Source: Dermatemys mawii (Eukaryota; Chordata; Testudines; Dermatemydidae). Taken from it: a stretch of DNA of 64,000 nt. Position numbers and translations under genes: made by a program. Shown one piece after another: positions 1-11,340 of the stretch. Within the stretch, counting starts at the first letter, position 1; each line of letters begins with the position of its first letter. Location of the stretch: the NCBI GenBank assembly GCA_007922305.1, contig ML677334.1, positions 15,581,764-15,645,763 of the forward strand, in the 5' to 3' direction. Below the pieces are notes generated by a model. It was not told the DNA's origin, ran no database searches, and saw only the letters and a program-made list of their open reading frames with translations.

Positions 1-22
1 TCCAGCAAAGTCAATAGGAAGC

Positions 23-40
23 TTAGGGCATGGTTACACT
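23..40 (+). repeat. Element 1 left target duplication and terminal inverted repeat
   Basis: TTA at 23..25 is followed by the 15-bp inverted repeat beginning GGGCATGG. The next 170 bases contain several copies of a TATAGCGCTAT or GTTATAGCG motif, which recurs near the other end and may bind the trihelix protein. Confidence 0.9.
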
Positions 41-394
41 TACAAGATTATAGCGCTATTGGTTATAGCGGTCTCCTTATACAGTAATATGTGTAGTGCT
101 ATTGTATGTCCACACTGAGATGCGCCAGCGTTATAGCATGGCCACATTTGCAGCAGTTAATGTGGCATTAAGAGCAGCGCATTAGGGCATGTATCCCACA
201 GTGCACCTCTTCCCGATCTGGCGCCATGCCTTGTGGTAGGGAGGCATCACTTGCGGGGCATTCTGCATTGTGTTTCAACTACCCATGATGCTTTTTGGCA
301 TATCCCAGCAATCCCTGTGTTTCCATCCACCTCAGGCACCATCTTTCAACAGCTGCAGCAAAGCACGCTCTGTCTTCCATTGTCGTGTGCCGCA

Positions 395-1627
395 ATGAAT
401 ACAGAACTGCTGTGGAACATGCTGACGACTGTCGCCAGCACATCTCTGTGTGCAGTGGAGTTAATCCTTGACATGGAGGATGACAGTGATGAGTCTGAAG
501 ATGAGATCGAAGCGGTGAACATGTTTGATACGAAGTTTCTTGTGTCATTAACAGACATGCTCACGGCCGTTGAACGCCGCTTCTGGGCACAGGAAATGAG
601 TACTAAGTGGTGGGATCGCATCATCATGCGAGTCTGGGACGACGAGCAGTGGCTGCAAAACTTTCGCATGAGAAAAGCCACTTTCATAGGACTGTGTGCT
701 CAACTCGCTCCCCGCCCTGCGGCTCAAGGACACCAGACTGAGAGCTGCCCTCCCAGTGGAGAAGCGGGTGGCTATCGTGATCTGGAAGCTGGCTACCTCA
801 GACAGCTACCGATCGGTGGCCAACCACTTTGGGGTTGGAAAGTCGACCGTTGGAGTTGTTCTGATGCAAGTGTGCAGGGCCATTAATCACATCCTGCTAC
901 AAAAAATCATGACTCTGGGTAACGTGCATGACATTGTTGCTGGCTTTGAAGAAATGGGTTTCCCTAACTGTGGAAGGGCGATAGATGGGACCCATATACC
1001 TATTCTGGCGCCCACCCACCTAGCAGATGAGTATGTTAACCAAAAGGGGTACTTCTCCATGGTTCTCCAGGATCACCGTGGGCATTTTACTGACATTAAC
1101 GCGGGCTGGTCTGGAAAGGTGCATGACGCATGCATCTTCCGCAAAAGTGCCCTGTTCACAAAACTGCAAGCCGGGACTTTTTTCCCAGACTAGAGGATCC
1201 CCTGGGGGAAGTGGAAATGCCCATAGTGATTCTTGGCGACCCCGCTTACCCTTTAATGCCCTGGCTCATGAAACCCTACACAGGGAGCCTGGACAGCAGT
1301 AAGGAAAGGTTCAACTACAGGCTTAGCCAGTGTCGAATGACTGTGGAGTGTGCTTTTGGGCGTCTCAAGATGCGTTGGCGCTGTCTTTATGGGAGGCTAG
1401 ACTTGGCTGAGGTTAGTATCTCCGCGGTCATTTCCGCATGCTGTGCCCTACATAATCTTTATGAGCGGAAGGGCGAAGGCTTCACTCAGGCATGGTCCTC
1501 GGAGGTTCACTGCCTCGAGGCCACATATACCCAGCCGGAGAGCAGGGTTCTTAGAGGGGCCCAGTGCGAGGCTGTTAGGATCAGGGAAGCCTTGAGGGAA
1601 CATTCTGAGGCTGAAAGCCAGTTCTAA
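395..1627 (+). pseudogene. Harbinger (HARBI1-like) DDE transposase, broken
   Basis: Would encode the nuclease that cuts and rejoins the element. I start it at the ATG at 395, which gives MNTELLWNML and matches the position of the start in element 2; the open frame reaches further upstream without similarity. Then come an acidic stretch (MEDDSDESEDE), the W-rich block TKWWDRIIMRVWDDEQW, a helix-turn-helix (SYRSVANHFGVGKSTV), and the three catalytic contexts AIDGTHIPI, LGDPAYP and VECAFGRLK. Compared with element 2 it has a one-base gain in the C-run near 708..714, a TAG at 1191..1193 where element 2 has glutamine, and a one-base loss near 1205. The polyadenylation signal lies 92 bases after the stop. 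The catalytic D, D and E remain, so decay looks neutral. Confidence 0.93.
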
Positions 1628-1718
1628 TGGGAAGTGCAGAGGGAGGGAGGGAGGGAGCATTCTTTTAATAGGAACAGGCATTTGCTTTTCTGTAGCCTGT
1701 AATAATGTATGTACACTG

Positions 1719-1724
1719 AATAAA
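1719..1724 (+). promoter_or_regulatory. Polyadenylation signal of the element 1 transposase
   Basis: AATAAA, 92 bases downstream of the transposase stop and upstream of the convergent trihelix gene. Confidence 0.65.
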
Positions 1725-1843
1725 GAAACCCATTTATTAAGAAGACAATTCATTTATTGAACAGATACTTCAGTTGCTGAAAGAAAATATTGTGATGCAT
1801 GTGATGGGGAAGCAGGGGGAGGTGCAATTGGGGTGGCATGGGG

Positions 1844-3675
1844 TCAGTCAGAGATTGGAAGATGTCCGGGTCTCTGAGTCTCCAGTGCCCTCACAGTGGC
1901 CATGTCCCCCGAACCCCATTTGTGGAGGGCAGTAAGGCATGTTATTAGGGGTTGACTGCAGTGGATAATGGTCTGGGGGTTGTTTGGTGAAGACAGAGGG
2001 GTTGGAGGCAGCTGTGGCTGGTGATAACCATATAGCTGGTTATAGTGGCCTGGAGAGTACAGGTTTTGGGGCAAATGATAATTGGGGCGGAGAGCGCAGT
2101 GCTTCTCCTCCTGAATGGTGGCAATCCCCTGCATAGTCTCCAATTGAAGCTGCAGTAATGAGAGAAGCTTATCGGTGCTTTTCCAGCAGGGAATCACGTT
2201 CTCCTGCCGCGCCTTCTCCCTCCACTTGCTCTGGTCCTCCCTCCACCTCTGTGCAACTCGATTCTCTGTTACAGCCTGTTGCATTACTTGCTGTACAAGA
2301 TCCTCTTTGCTCCTTCATGGCCGCTTCCTCAGTCGCCTCAGCCTCTCAGCTGTTGATAAGAGCGATGGCAGAGGGCTCAAGGATGATCCTTCTAAAATAA
2401 AAAGATACATTTGACAGTGGTTCCTTGTGAACAGCAGACATGCCTATGATTCCCCCACATTCCTCGTTTGCCTGTCCCACAGACAGCACAGATACAGCAA
2501 AGGAGCCCCTGCCATGGTGAGTGCACTCCAGAGGCAAGGGAAATGATTTTTTCCCTGCTCCAGACAAGCTGTGCTGGGGGATGGGGTGGGGAGTGCCGGT
2601 AAGTTGCAGGAGCCCTACTCTGAGCAGCAGACAGGGAGAAAGATTTCTGCCCTGCCCTGAAAAGTTGTGGCGGGGTCGGGGGGCGGAGGGAGTGGAGTGC
2701 CTGGAAGTGGCAGGAGCCCTACTCTGAACACTGTTCCAACATTCTCCATAGGTGTTTGTCCTGGAAGATATCTCGTTGCTTCGAGTCACAGAGGAACAAA
2801 GGGAAGAGATTTTAATGAGATGTGGCTTCCGCCCAGGGCCATATGCAGCTTGCCTATATGCAGCAATGCTCCCCCAACCCATTGTAGCACAGTGGCGGGG
2901 ACTAGTGACCGTGACCGGGGCCATGCTGGCTCTCCCGGGAAACCTGCGCAGGTGCATTGCAAGCGCTCTTATTGAGACCTTTGAAGAGATTACTGATGAT
3001 GATTACCGTGAGGTGATAGACTACATCAATGCATTATTCCACATGTAGGCAAGCATCCCTTTCCACCCCAAGCTGCCTGCCTTCCCCATAGAAAAGCAGC
3101 TTTAACTCCGCAATCCGCTGCTGAGCTGGCCCCTGCAACCGCTGGACGCTGTGGCTGGCTGCCCTCCTGGCTTGAGAACAGCTCCTGGCTGCATGCGTCC
3201 AGGGACTCCTCCGTGCCCTGGGTCGCTGCTGCCTCGTCCTCATCCTCCTCCTCTTCTTCATCCTCCTGCTCTTCGTCCTCCTGCTCACCCCCCCTTCAGT
3301 GGTGGGCTGGGAAGTATCCGTGGTGGTCGATGGAGTGACTGTAGGATCACCACCAAGTATCGCGTGCAGCTCCTTATAAAATCTGCAAGTCACCGGGGCT
3401 GCCCCGGAGCAGCCGTTTGCCTTGTGGGCTTTGCGATACACATTCCTAAGCTCCTTTACCTTAACACAGCACTGCAGAGTGTCCTGCTCATGGCCTCTTT
3501 CCGCCAACGCCTGTAATATCTGCCCATAGGTATCAAAATTCCTGCGGCTAGACTGCAGCTGAGACTGAACAGCCTCTTCTCCCCAACAACTGATGAGGCC
3601 CAGCACCTCACTATTGCTCCACTCTGGGGATTGCCTATTGCGAGGCGGCATGGCACGTGGAGTCATGATGATCAA
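1844..3675 (-). pseudogene. Harbinger accessory trihelix (Myb/SANT-like) gene, two exons, decayed
   Basis: In Harbinger elements this protein binds the ends and carries the transposase to the nucleus. Exon 1 runs down from 3675 (in-frame ATGs at 3675, 3666 and 3651) to about 3130. It holds a complete trihelix fold: PEWSNSEVLGLISCWGEEAV, then NFDTYGQILQALAERGHEQD, then CCVKVKELRNVYRKAHKAN and TCRFYKELHAILGG. A gained base in the G-run near 3293..3300 shifts the frame; the other frame continues as a strongly acidic stretch ending in SQELFSSQEGSQPQ, typical of the family. Exon 2 starts at 2391 after a TTTTATTTTAG acceptor and gives SLSPLPSLLSTAERLRRLRKRP, then TGA, then RSKEDLVQQVMQQ to the stop at 1844. 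That TGA fits CpG decay of CGA. I could not place the exon 1 donor. It converges on the transposase, and its intron contains the third frame in antisense. Confidence 0.85.
2752..3048 (+). CDS. Third Harbinger reading frame, about 98 codons, function unknown
   Basis: An open frame on the transposase strand inside the intron of the trihelix gene. It begins directly after a splice acceptor (CTCCATAG at 2744..2751) and has no ATG at its start; the first internal ATG is at 2815. Recognisable blocks are ISLLRVTEEQREEI, CGFRPGPYAACLYAAMLP, ALPGNLRR, and ETFEEITDDDY near the end. It is acidic and probably helical, with no signal peptide or membrane segment. The same protein, at about the same length and after an acceptor of the same phase, is found in element 2 (39245..39542), which makes chance unlikely. 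I do not recognise the family. It may be a spliced accessory protein or an alternative 3' exon of the transposase transcript. Confidence 0.6.
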   Translation: MFVLEDISLLRVTEEQREEILMRCGFRPGPYAACLYAAMLPQPIVAQWRGLVTVTGAMLALPGNLRRCIASALIETFEEITDDDYREVIDYINALFHM

Positions 3676-4047
3676 TCAGAATGATCACCTGCAAGGATTC
3701 CCTGAGAGCATACCACACTTGGCTGGAGCAAACAGGAAGGGGATTTTCAAATTTTCCTGGAACTTTAAAGGGCGGGTCTGATGTGTGGTCACCTGAGGAC
3801 AGGACAAAAGAGTTTGCAATTGATGACCAGAGTGGCTCGAATGGGAATTATGGGACGGGCTGGAGGCCAATTAATGAGCAGTGGGTGTCCACATTCTTGC
3901 TGTAGCGCTACAGCCCTTATTCCCCATGTGGAGGTGGATTAAGAAGAGCGCTATAACTCAGTGGTTATAGTGCTCTACGTGCCTTGCCAGTGTGGACGGG
4001 GAGGAGGTTATAGCACTCGTGGGGGCTTTATAGTGCTATAAAGTGCC

Positions 4048-4065
4048 AGTGTAACCAAGCCCTTA
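4048..4065 (+). repeat. Element 1 right terminal inverted repeat and target duplication
   Basis: AGTGTAACCAAGCCC at 4048..4062 mirrors the left end with one mismatch and is followed by TTA at 4063..4065. Inside it (3901..4045) the subterminal motif recurs in both orientations: AGCGCTATAA, GTTATAGTGC, GTTATAGCAC and TATAGTGCTATA. Confidence 0.9.
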
Positions 4066-7000
4066 GCCTTTTCATTCACTTCTACTGCCTGCTGAATTCC
4101 TGCAATTGTGCTTTCAGTCAGCAGGCCAGGCCCAATTAAAGAAGCGAGAAGCCCAACTACCTGATAGTGTTTTTTCTCCAGCACACCACCTAGTTATAGA
4201 TTCTGTTCCCTCTAAGGAAGGAATAGAGGTGTTCTGCTGATTCATTGAGGCACATCACTTGTTGTTATCTCAATCACACAGAAGGTGAAAATGGCTCTGC
4301 TGAGAATGAGGACCCAGGGAGTGAGCTAGATAGCCCTCACCGTGGAAACCTGGGGGCATTCATACCTGTGGAGACGGCTTGGACTGGATTTTGCAGCATT
4401 TCATTTTAAAATTCCTTTTGTAGATAAACCCAACTCTCCAAAAGGAGTAAAACAGACTGTTTGGAACAAGGTCAGGAGAATCCACTGCTCACGCAAGTGT
4501 TTAAAGACATTTTCTGGAGACCCAAAAATGTGGCAGACTTTATTTAAGCATATCATCCACCTTGGGTGCAAAAAAATTCCTTTAATGCTAATCAAAGAGA
4601 CAATGAAAATCAACAGATAATATCAGCTGAGGCATATATACAGATCATTTTAACACAAAAGAGGAATAGTGTATATCAAATGATGTATATGCTACACTCA
4701 GAATCTAGAATAAGTTACATTTCTCTCACCTCCTTTGTCACAGCTGATTGTCAGACAATTTCTTAAGTTTATTTTAAGAGTGTCCTGTGCAACAAATTAA
4801 GGAAATTGTAAGAATTGTACCATGTTAATGGAGTCCATGCTTCTGTTTTATGTACTATATCTTTGCTATTGCTAATAAATTGTCAGAAGTCAGTCAACTT
4901 GGATTAGGGTCAAGCCATATTTTAGCTGTGACAGATGTTTGACACAATTATAGATCACTCAATATATGTATATGTGCTGAAACGAGTCTGCTGCCACCAC
5001 CACTCAGTGAAGCTATGCCACTTCAGGTCAAGGCACAGCCCTTTTATAAAGGGGGTTAGCATGATTATCCCTGTTTTTGTTGCCTTGGACTGCTTTATGT
5101 GGTTTATTTGTTACAGTGTTTCTGGACAGCATCCTAATGAAGAATTGATTCGCCTTGTCAGAAGGCCACTCTCTCTTTTCTGACATAAAAAACCAAAACA
5201 AAACAAAAAACCCAACAAACATAATACTTTAGACAACACCATGGAGACAACAGCATTTTGTATCTTTAGTGTAGTACCCTTAAGAATTCAAAATACTTGT
5301 CAATTTAATGTGTTTCACATAGTGCGTTTCCCAGGATTGGTGTTGGGTTGCTAATGGGTTCACGTTAGATAAAATCCAGTCCTGGAAAACAACCAAACAT
5401 GTTACCCCAACTGAACTGAACCTCTTTCAAAATTAAAATGTCTAAAATAAAATGAACCCCTGAAAATCCTAGATTGAACTGTTCTATTGACCTATCAAGT
5501 TAGCAGGTGTTGGAATCTAGAAGAGAGATACTGGCTCTATGTGGCTGATACCGTTTCTTATTCCAGGTTAGCTGAAAGGAACGTGGGAATGCTTTCTGAA
5601 CAGAGGAGCCTAAGACAGTTGGTCTTTGCCAAGAAACCCTGTCCACAATCACATGCAAGCTTGAAATTGACATTTTGTTTTGACGTTACAGATAAAGTCA
5701 AACTCCTTGAAGGAGATAATTCTGGAGTAAGCCATGTGTGTAAAGTTTCTGTTCAGAACTGGATGGTAAAAATGGTCTCGTGTTGAAAAAAGGACTGTGG
5801 AGAGAAGAGATTGTCTTGTATGCTCACAGCCCAGTTTCCTTGAGGTTTTAGGTAAGAGGTTAAAGTCTGATATGGTGTTGATTTGGGTTTTTCCTTTTTA
5901 GCTGAATGGAATGGGCATCACTTCACTTCTTAATATAGATGTAGCAAAGGAGAGGGAAACAAATGAAATGTTGCCCAGAAAGGACTCTCTCTCAAAAAAA
6001 GAGAGGGTTTGTATTGAATGTGAGTCACAGCAATATTTATAATTTATTTTTCTTATTGTAATTTATTTTGTAGTAATATTTTTCAAATATTACTTTTAAT
6101 AATGTAATGTAGTAATATTTTTAATATATGTAGTAATATTAATAATGTAGTAATATTTTTCAAATCCAAATATATGTTCTCTGACCCTAAACCAACAATT
6201 ACATTAGTTTGTCATGGAGCTGAAGGATCATTTTCTTTCACTATTTGTATACATGGAGGCCGTTGTGAGACCTCTGATACATTTCAACAATCCTGCAGCC
6301 TTGATGATACTTCAGAACTTTGACAGTGGAATTGCCATGTTGCGACTAGAAACAGAATTTAACCCAACAGATTAATTTTCTAAACTAATTAAGGGATTTA
6401 GAAACCTCTCTCCCATTGCAGTTAACGGACACTATGTGGCTAAATCCCCACCTTTGAAAATTTCAACCATTATATATATATATATATATATATAACTTAG
6501 GAGAAAGTAGTATTGTGACTCTCAGTTAAATTAGAAGGTTGCTGCCTGTGGACTTTATTTCTGTTTGGACCAACAGGCCTATTCAAACTTAGCTCAGCTC
6601 ATCGTTCTCTAGAAGAACAATCCCTTTTTCAGCTATATAATCTATGTTTCAGTTTCCTTTCAGAGATCATGGCTCTTTGCCAACCCTTCTATTCCTACCT
6701 CAGTAGTTACAGATATAATAAGGGGCTAGCAGAGAATGACAAATCCTTTGAGTGGATGGGACAGAACAAATGTGACATGAAAAGCAAAGTTCAGTGAGAT
6801 TGTTAACATCTCAGTGTCTGGGTCACCAAGAGAAAATAAGTATATAAAGAAACAAAAGCAGGAAATAGAAATCTGAATGAAAAAAAATGAAGAAAGAACA
6901 GAGAAAATACAGCAGAGTAAGAAAAAACGCTAAAAAGACAGTTTTAGAAACTTCACTTAAGCCAATTTGCACCTTCTAACTCAAGCAGTCCCGTTGAAGA

Positions 7001-8438
7001 CAATGGGACTGCTAGAATGAGGAAACTGAATAAATGAGAATGGGTCCCATCATCTGACCCCAAAGTGAGAAGAAATCAGGAAGATATGAATAGAGATGAA
7101 TACAGTAGAAAGAGAAACATGAATAGAGATTAATAGAAAAAAAATCCAGCTGTCTGGTTGCTGCACATCTTTCTGGTCAATTTCTCAAACTGATGATTTT
7201 TAAGGACATAATGGAGGTGTGGAGCAGTAAGAATGTCAAGGAAAGCCAAAAATCACCTGACCTAAGGTGAGAAAACTTCCTTAAACATCTGATTAAATAA
7301 CACAAGAGATAATAAAAGAGAGATAAACAAGGAAGAGAAAGGAGAATTGAATTTAAAAGATTGTTACATCTCTTTAAGCATTATTTCAGAGTGAGGCTCA
7401 GTATAACCATTTCTCAGCATTAATTTACAGTTTAATAGGCTGGGCCCTGAGGGCAAGGCCCAGCTGGATTTTTTATTTATTTATTTATTATTTTTAAGAG
7501 CTCATCAACTACAAGTAATTTTTCCTCAAAAGACTTCAAATTTTACTTACTTTCACCTGCTCATATGCAGTTGAAGGGCTTGGCACCTCCACAAAGGTAC
7601 TCCACACTTCTCAGAATACGGCCCAATTTAAGTTCATTCCAGAAGTCTTATTGTGCATCATCCTTACTACAGCTGAAGATCCCATATAGTCCTCACACAA
7701 GGGACTAATAGAACTGTGGGACTAACACAAGTTATATTTTGTGTTAGAGAAAATCTTTGTTCTATCAGTTTTGTGGGAGCCCATCCCAGACCCCCAATTA
7801 CCATTGTGGCAAAGCTGATACAAATTAGGAAATCTTTCCATAGATTCCTCACGTGTAATCCTTAGTCGAATGGTAACTAAACAAAGTAGAGTTGAAAACA
7901 AGGAGGATCCTAATCAGACAGCAGAGTGCAAATCATTTGCTGAAAAGAATTCTTCACATCTAAAGCTATACTGTCTCTTTGATCAGGCCCAGAGTATAGA
8001 CCTCCCATCAGATTACCCTTGGTAAGGATGAGCGGACAGCTGATCATTCACAGAGCAGTCTCCCTTGTCAAAAGACCTCCTTTTGTCCTCAGGTCTCATG
8101 GAACCACAGGCTCTGGAGCCTGGAGGACCCGCCCTCCTCCATGAAGGGGAGTCACATATTATTCAGGGAGCACCAGCTTCCCACTATCTTGCTATGCAGA
8201 ACTGTTGCACTTTTGGGGAGGAGAACACGCCACAGAGTGTGTCCATTCCCCGTCAATTTCCCTCTGCCCCTGGACAGGTAAGCATACTGAATATAACTTA
8301 CACCCTCTACATGGCCCCTATGTGGAATAGTCATGGATTTGTTCAGACATGCTGGCCCATATGCTGCCTAGGGAGTCAGAGCTCATGGTTAAGAGTCTCT
8401 AGAAGATGAACCCAGATCGCGAACTCCAGCATTTTGCT
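4066..8438. other. Intergenic, mostly unrecognised
   Basis: No gene and no clear transposon with both ends. It holds an AT-rich stretch with repeated GTAGTAATATTTTT units (6072..6165), a (TA)n microsatellite at 6470..6495, and a small fold-back GCAGTCCC/GGGACTGC around 6986..7013. Open frames here are short, without recognisable domains, and look like chance. Confidence 0.6.
6470..6495. repeat. (TA)n microsatellite
   Basis: About twelve uninterrupted TA units. Confidence 0.95.
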
Positions 8439-8439
8439 G

Positions 8440-8660
8440 TTCATATTACTTTGCACATCTAAACCTCTTCACCCGTGGCCCACAAAGCTCTTTACAAAGT
8501 AAATAAGGACCAATATCCACATTCTAAGGATAGGAAAGCTGAAGCATAGATCTGTCAAGTGACTTATTCAGGCTCGCACACAGTCAGCAGCAGTCTGAAC
8601 AACAGAAATCAGGACTCTGGAATAACAATCTAGCGCTCGTAGCTACTGAATCTACTTTGT
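8440..8660 (-). repeat. MIR-like SINE, reverse orientation
   Basis: Reads like an inverted MIR/CORE-SINE: CAAAGCTCTTTACAAAGTAA, then a decayed AGGATAGGAAAGCTGAAGCA, then CAAGTGACTTATTCAGG and CACACAGTCAGCAG in the order expected. Ends are approximate and divergence is high. Confidence 0.7.
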
Positions 8661-8764
8661 TTCAGTATTTGCATGTAGTATTATCTAAACTACTAAGACA
8701 AACAAAATATCATCTGAACTATCAATAATGCCTTTAATAGCCAAACTAGCACTTCTTTGAGTAC

Positions 8765-8888
8765 CAAAAATAATAATGAGGAGTACTTGTGAATAAAGAA
8801 TAAAACTTGAGAATAAAAAAAAAAATTTGGGAATAAGTTTTCATGGGCTAGAACCCACTTCATCAGATGCATAGAGTGGAACATACGT
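8765..8888 (-). mobile_element. Penelope-like 3' fragment with hammerhead core
   Basis: On the - strand this reads CTGATGA (8866..8860), GTGGG-loop-CCCAT stem II, GAAA (8842..8839), then ACTTATTCCC. That is a hammerhead core in the context found in four other places in this window. The far end carries the family tail (AATGAGGAGTACTTGTG, 8787..8803), interrupted by an A-rich stretch at 8804..8825. Confidence 0.7.
8860..8866 (-). ncRNA. Hammerhead ribozyme core (CUGAUGA box), stem II and GAAA to 8839
   Basis: CUGAUGA and GAAA are both intact and are joined by a five-pair stem II (G.U, U-A, G-C, G-C, G-C). The very short stem III is weakened (AC/UC in place of GC/GC). Activity cannot be judged from sequence; stem I pairing is poor. 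Confidence 0.6.
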
Positions 8889-9782
8889 ACTGAGTCCCTA
8901 TGTGATTAAGTTACAGTTCAGGATACTACAAATAAATATGGTGTGAAGTTTCACATATTAGTAGCACTCAGGCATTTTTTTAATCTAAGGATATAGACTT
9001 TCACAAAAACTACAGAAGGTCTTCTTCTACAGTATATTACAGATAAAATGTTTTATTTATCAGATCTCATTTTGATTCAACTAATTAAAGCATGATAAGG
9101 GTTTATAGTAGTTGGTTAGAGGAAAATAGCCACCAGGAGCATTAAAAGTCATGAAACAAAACACAAAGTTCTCAGATCGTTGGGAGGGGAATACGATGTG
9201 TTTTAACCATCCTTTCCAGAGTTTATTTACTGTCTATATAACCTTCTAAAGTGGGAGAAGAAGGGACCAAGATATCTTTAAGCTGTAACTTTGATGATGT
9301 TGGGATCTGCTGTAGCCTAGTTTACTCACATGACAGGGCGGTTCTAAATTACATCAGCATAAATTATTCCCTTGAGACTCTTCCACTGATAAGGGATCAC
9401 TAAACAGTAATGTGGCTTACCCCTTATCCACCCAAGAGCAGGTGGAATAAAGATGGCTTTATGCCACCCACATATTCCCCTACATCTAAAGAGTACCCAA
9501 TTCCTTCATAAAGTGAGATTTCTAGCTCCAATACAAAGCAGTCAGAACAAGGGCCAAACATCACACTAAAATGAATGAAGTTATGCCAATTAACACCAGC
9601 TGGGAATTTTGCCCAATAATTGAGTATCATGGCAAAATCTTGAGAGAAATAGGATGCATGTAACTGAAGCATAGCAATAGTTGTGCAGCCACTGAATAAT
9701 ACAGAACTTAAGCCATGAGTTCACCAACTTTCATAAGGCAGACCACATCGTAAGAGGAAGATTGAGTTATGAAAGCAGTTAT
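8889..9782. other. Intergenic, nothing recognised
   Basis: Unremarkable AT-rich sequence. The 82-codon frame on - at 9424..9672 has no recognisable domain. Confidence 0.5.
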
Positions 9783-9975
9783 TCCTTAACTTAAGCAAAG
9801 CTTTTGATACGGTCTCCCACAGTATTCTTGCCAGCAAGTTAAAGATATATGGGCTAGATGAATGGACTATAAGGTGGATAGAAAGCTAGTGAGATGGTCA
9901 GGCTCAGTGGATAGTGATCAATGACTCTATGTCTAGTTGACATCTGGTATCAACGGGGGTGCCCTAAGGGTTGGG
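9783..9975 (+). pseudogene. CR1-type LINE reverse transcriptase fragment
   Basis: Translates as LSKAFDTVSHSILASKL, then YGLDEWTIRWIES, two stops, then DGQAQWIVINDSMSS and a decayed TSGVPQG-like segment. This is the DLSKAFDTV...WI..WL..R.Q.V...S motif order of jockey/CR1-clade reverse transcriptases. Several in-frame stops make it a dead fragment. Neither the rest of the enzyme nor a 3' tail is visible nearby. Confidence 0.85.
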
Positions 9976-11335
9976 AATAAATTAATCATGGACATTTTGA
10001 ATGTTTATTCCATATTATAATTAACTATAGATACATCATCTAAATCATAATATAAATATTCTTCTAAAGACTGGTGCCACCTTTTTTTTTGGGGGGGGCG
10101 GAGTCGGGGGTAAACAGTTCTTTGCAGACCCACTGGTAGATAAACAGTTTGTTATCAAGTTTCTGTTGCATAAAAAATTCTACACACTCTGTGCTGCTGC
10201 CCATAGAATTTAAAGGGTTAACCAGCATAACCAGTAGAACTGAATCGGAGGTGTTAAGTTTTTAAACCTGAAAACCAAAGGTCATAGTTGTAGAGCTTTT
10301 AAATTCCTACAGGAAGGATTATTTGATTTACAGTTTTCCCAAATACTACCTGGTGTCAGAGTTTATAATCTCTGCAAACCCTCTGAAAAAAATATATATT
10401 ATATTATGAGTGCAAGACCTAGCACATCTCAGATGTTCAATTTCTGTAATGATAGCAGTGAAACTCAATCTTACCAAAAGGCAATCCTATGCACTAGATC
10501 TAATTCAGGAAAACAAATTTAAAGTTTAATAACTTGTGAGATATATATTGCCCCTGCTTGTCACCTCTTCTCCCTGCTCTCCCTCCAAAAAGATAAGTAA
10601 TACATTCTTCAAATTCCCATAAACTCAAGAAAACCTTTTCTGATCAACCTAACATTTTTAGCACAATGTATCATCTCTTCAACAATAAGAAAAGGAAAAT
10701 GAAAGAAAACAAAGTAGTTACTCACAGTGTAGAAGAGAAAGAGGCATAAAACCAGCAGTTAGCTGTGAAATGGTCACTTTAGAACTACAGTACTGCTACT
10801 TGACTCTTCCTGATTTAAAAGATTAATCCCAGAAAGGAAGTGGGGGTGGAGGAACAGAAGGCAGGGGGAGTTTTTATACAACTGCAACTCAGTGAACAAT
10901 TATAGAGTCACTAAGGAAAAAGGCATTTTAGTGTTACACTTGGCACACTCCCCCAATATTCTTTTGTGGCAGACCAAAACTTTCAGGAAATTAGAGGGAA
11001 AAGAAGGGGCTCAAAACTGGTCTTTGTAAGTGTGGCTCACCCCTTAAAGGCTGGAGCTAGCCAATTTTGATTACAGAATGAGCCACACCTGGGTGACTTC
11101 ACCTAGCCTGCCATATAAAGAGCATCAGGCAACTTTAATATGGATGGTGTGCCTGGGGAAAGTGATAATAGTGAGCAAGCAACACCTGCTAGAAACCCCA
11201 ACAACTAGTTTTCAGTTAAAACTTAGGGATATTGCCCATGGGTGTGACAAATTCACATCTGAGAAATGTAGTTAAACTGCTGTTAAGTCCTGCTGTAGAT
11301 GCTACTTGATTAACAGAAGAATTATTTTGTTCACC
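9976..11335. other. Intergenic, nothing recognised
   Basis: A T-run followed by a G-run at 10082..10100 is the only low-complexity feature. No transposon ends or genes are visible. Confidence 0.5.
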
Positions 11336-11340
11336 TAGTT

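Larger units (their letters stand above)
26..4062 (+). mobile_element. Full-length PIF/Harbinger DNA transposon (element 1)
   Basis: The element starts GGGCATGGTTACACT and ends AGTGTAACCAAGCCC, terminal inverted repeats that match at 14 of 15 positions. It is flanked on both sides by TTA (23..25 and 4063..4065), the 3-bp TWA target duplication expected of PIF/Harbinger. Length is 4037 bp. It carries a frameshifted DDE transposase on +, a trihelix (Myb/SANT) gene on -, and a third reading frame on + inside the intron of the trihelix gene. Orientation is given by the transposase. The two-gene layout is classical for Harbinger; the third frame is described separately. It cannot make its own transposase, so it is a dead autonomous copy. 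Confidence 0.95.

Noticed and set aside
233..394. Upstream extension of the element 1 transposase frame
   Set aside because: No similarity to element 2 before MNTELL; the ATG at 395 corresponds to the start in element 2.
2346..2957. 203-codon frame on - in element 1
   Set aside because: It lies in the intron of the trihelix gene, antisense to the third frame, and does not recur in element 2.
5487..5786. 99-codon frame without repeat context
   Set aside because: No recognisable domain and no splice or promoter context; within the length expected by chance in 64 kb.
9783..9975. Possible working reverse transcriptase gene
   Set aside because: Only about 60 codons with at least four in-frame stops; a dead CR1 fragment.
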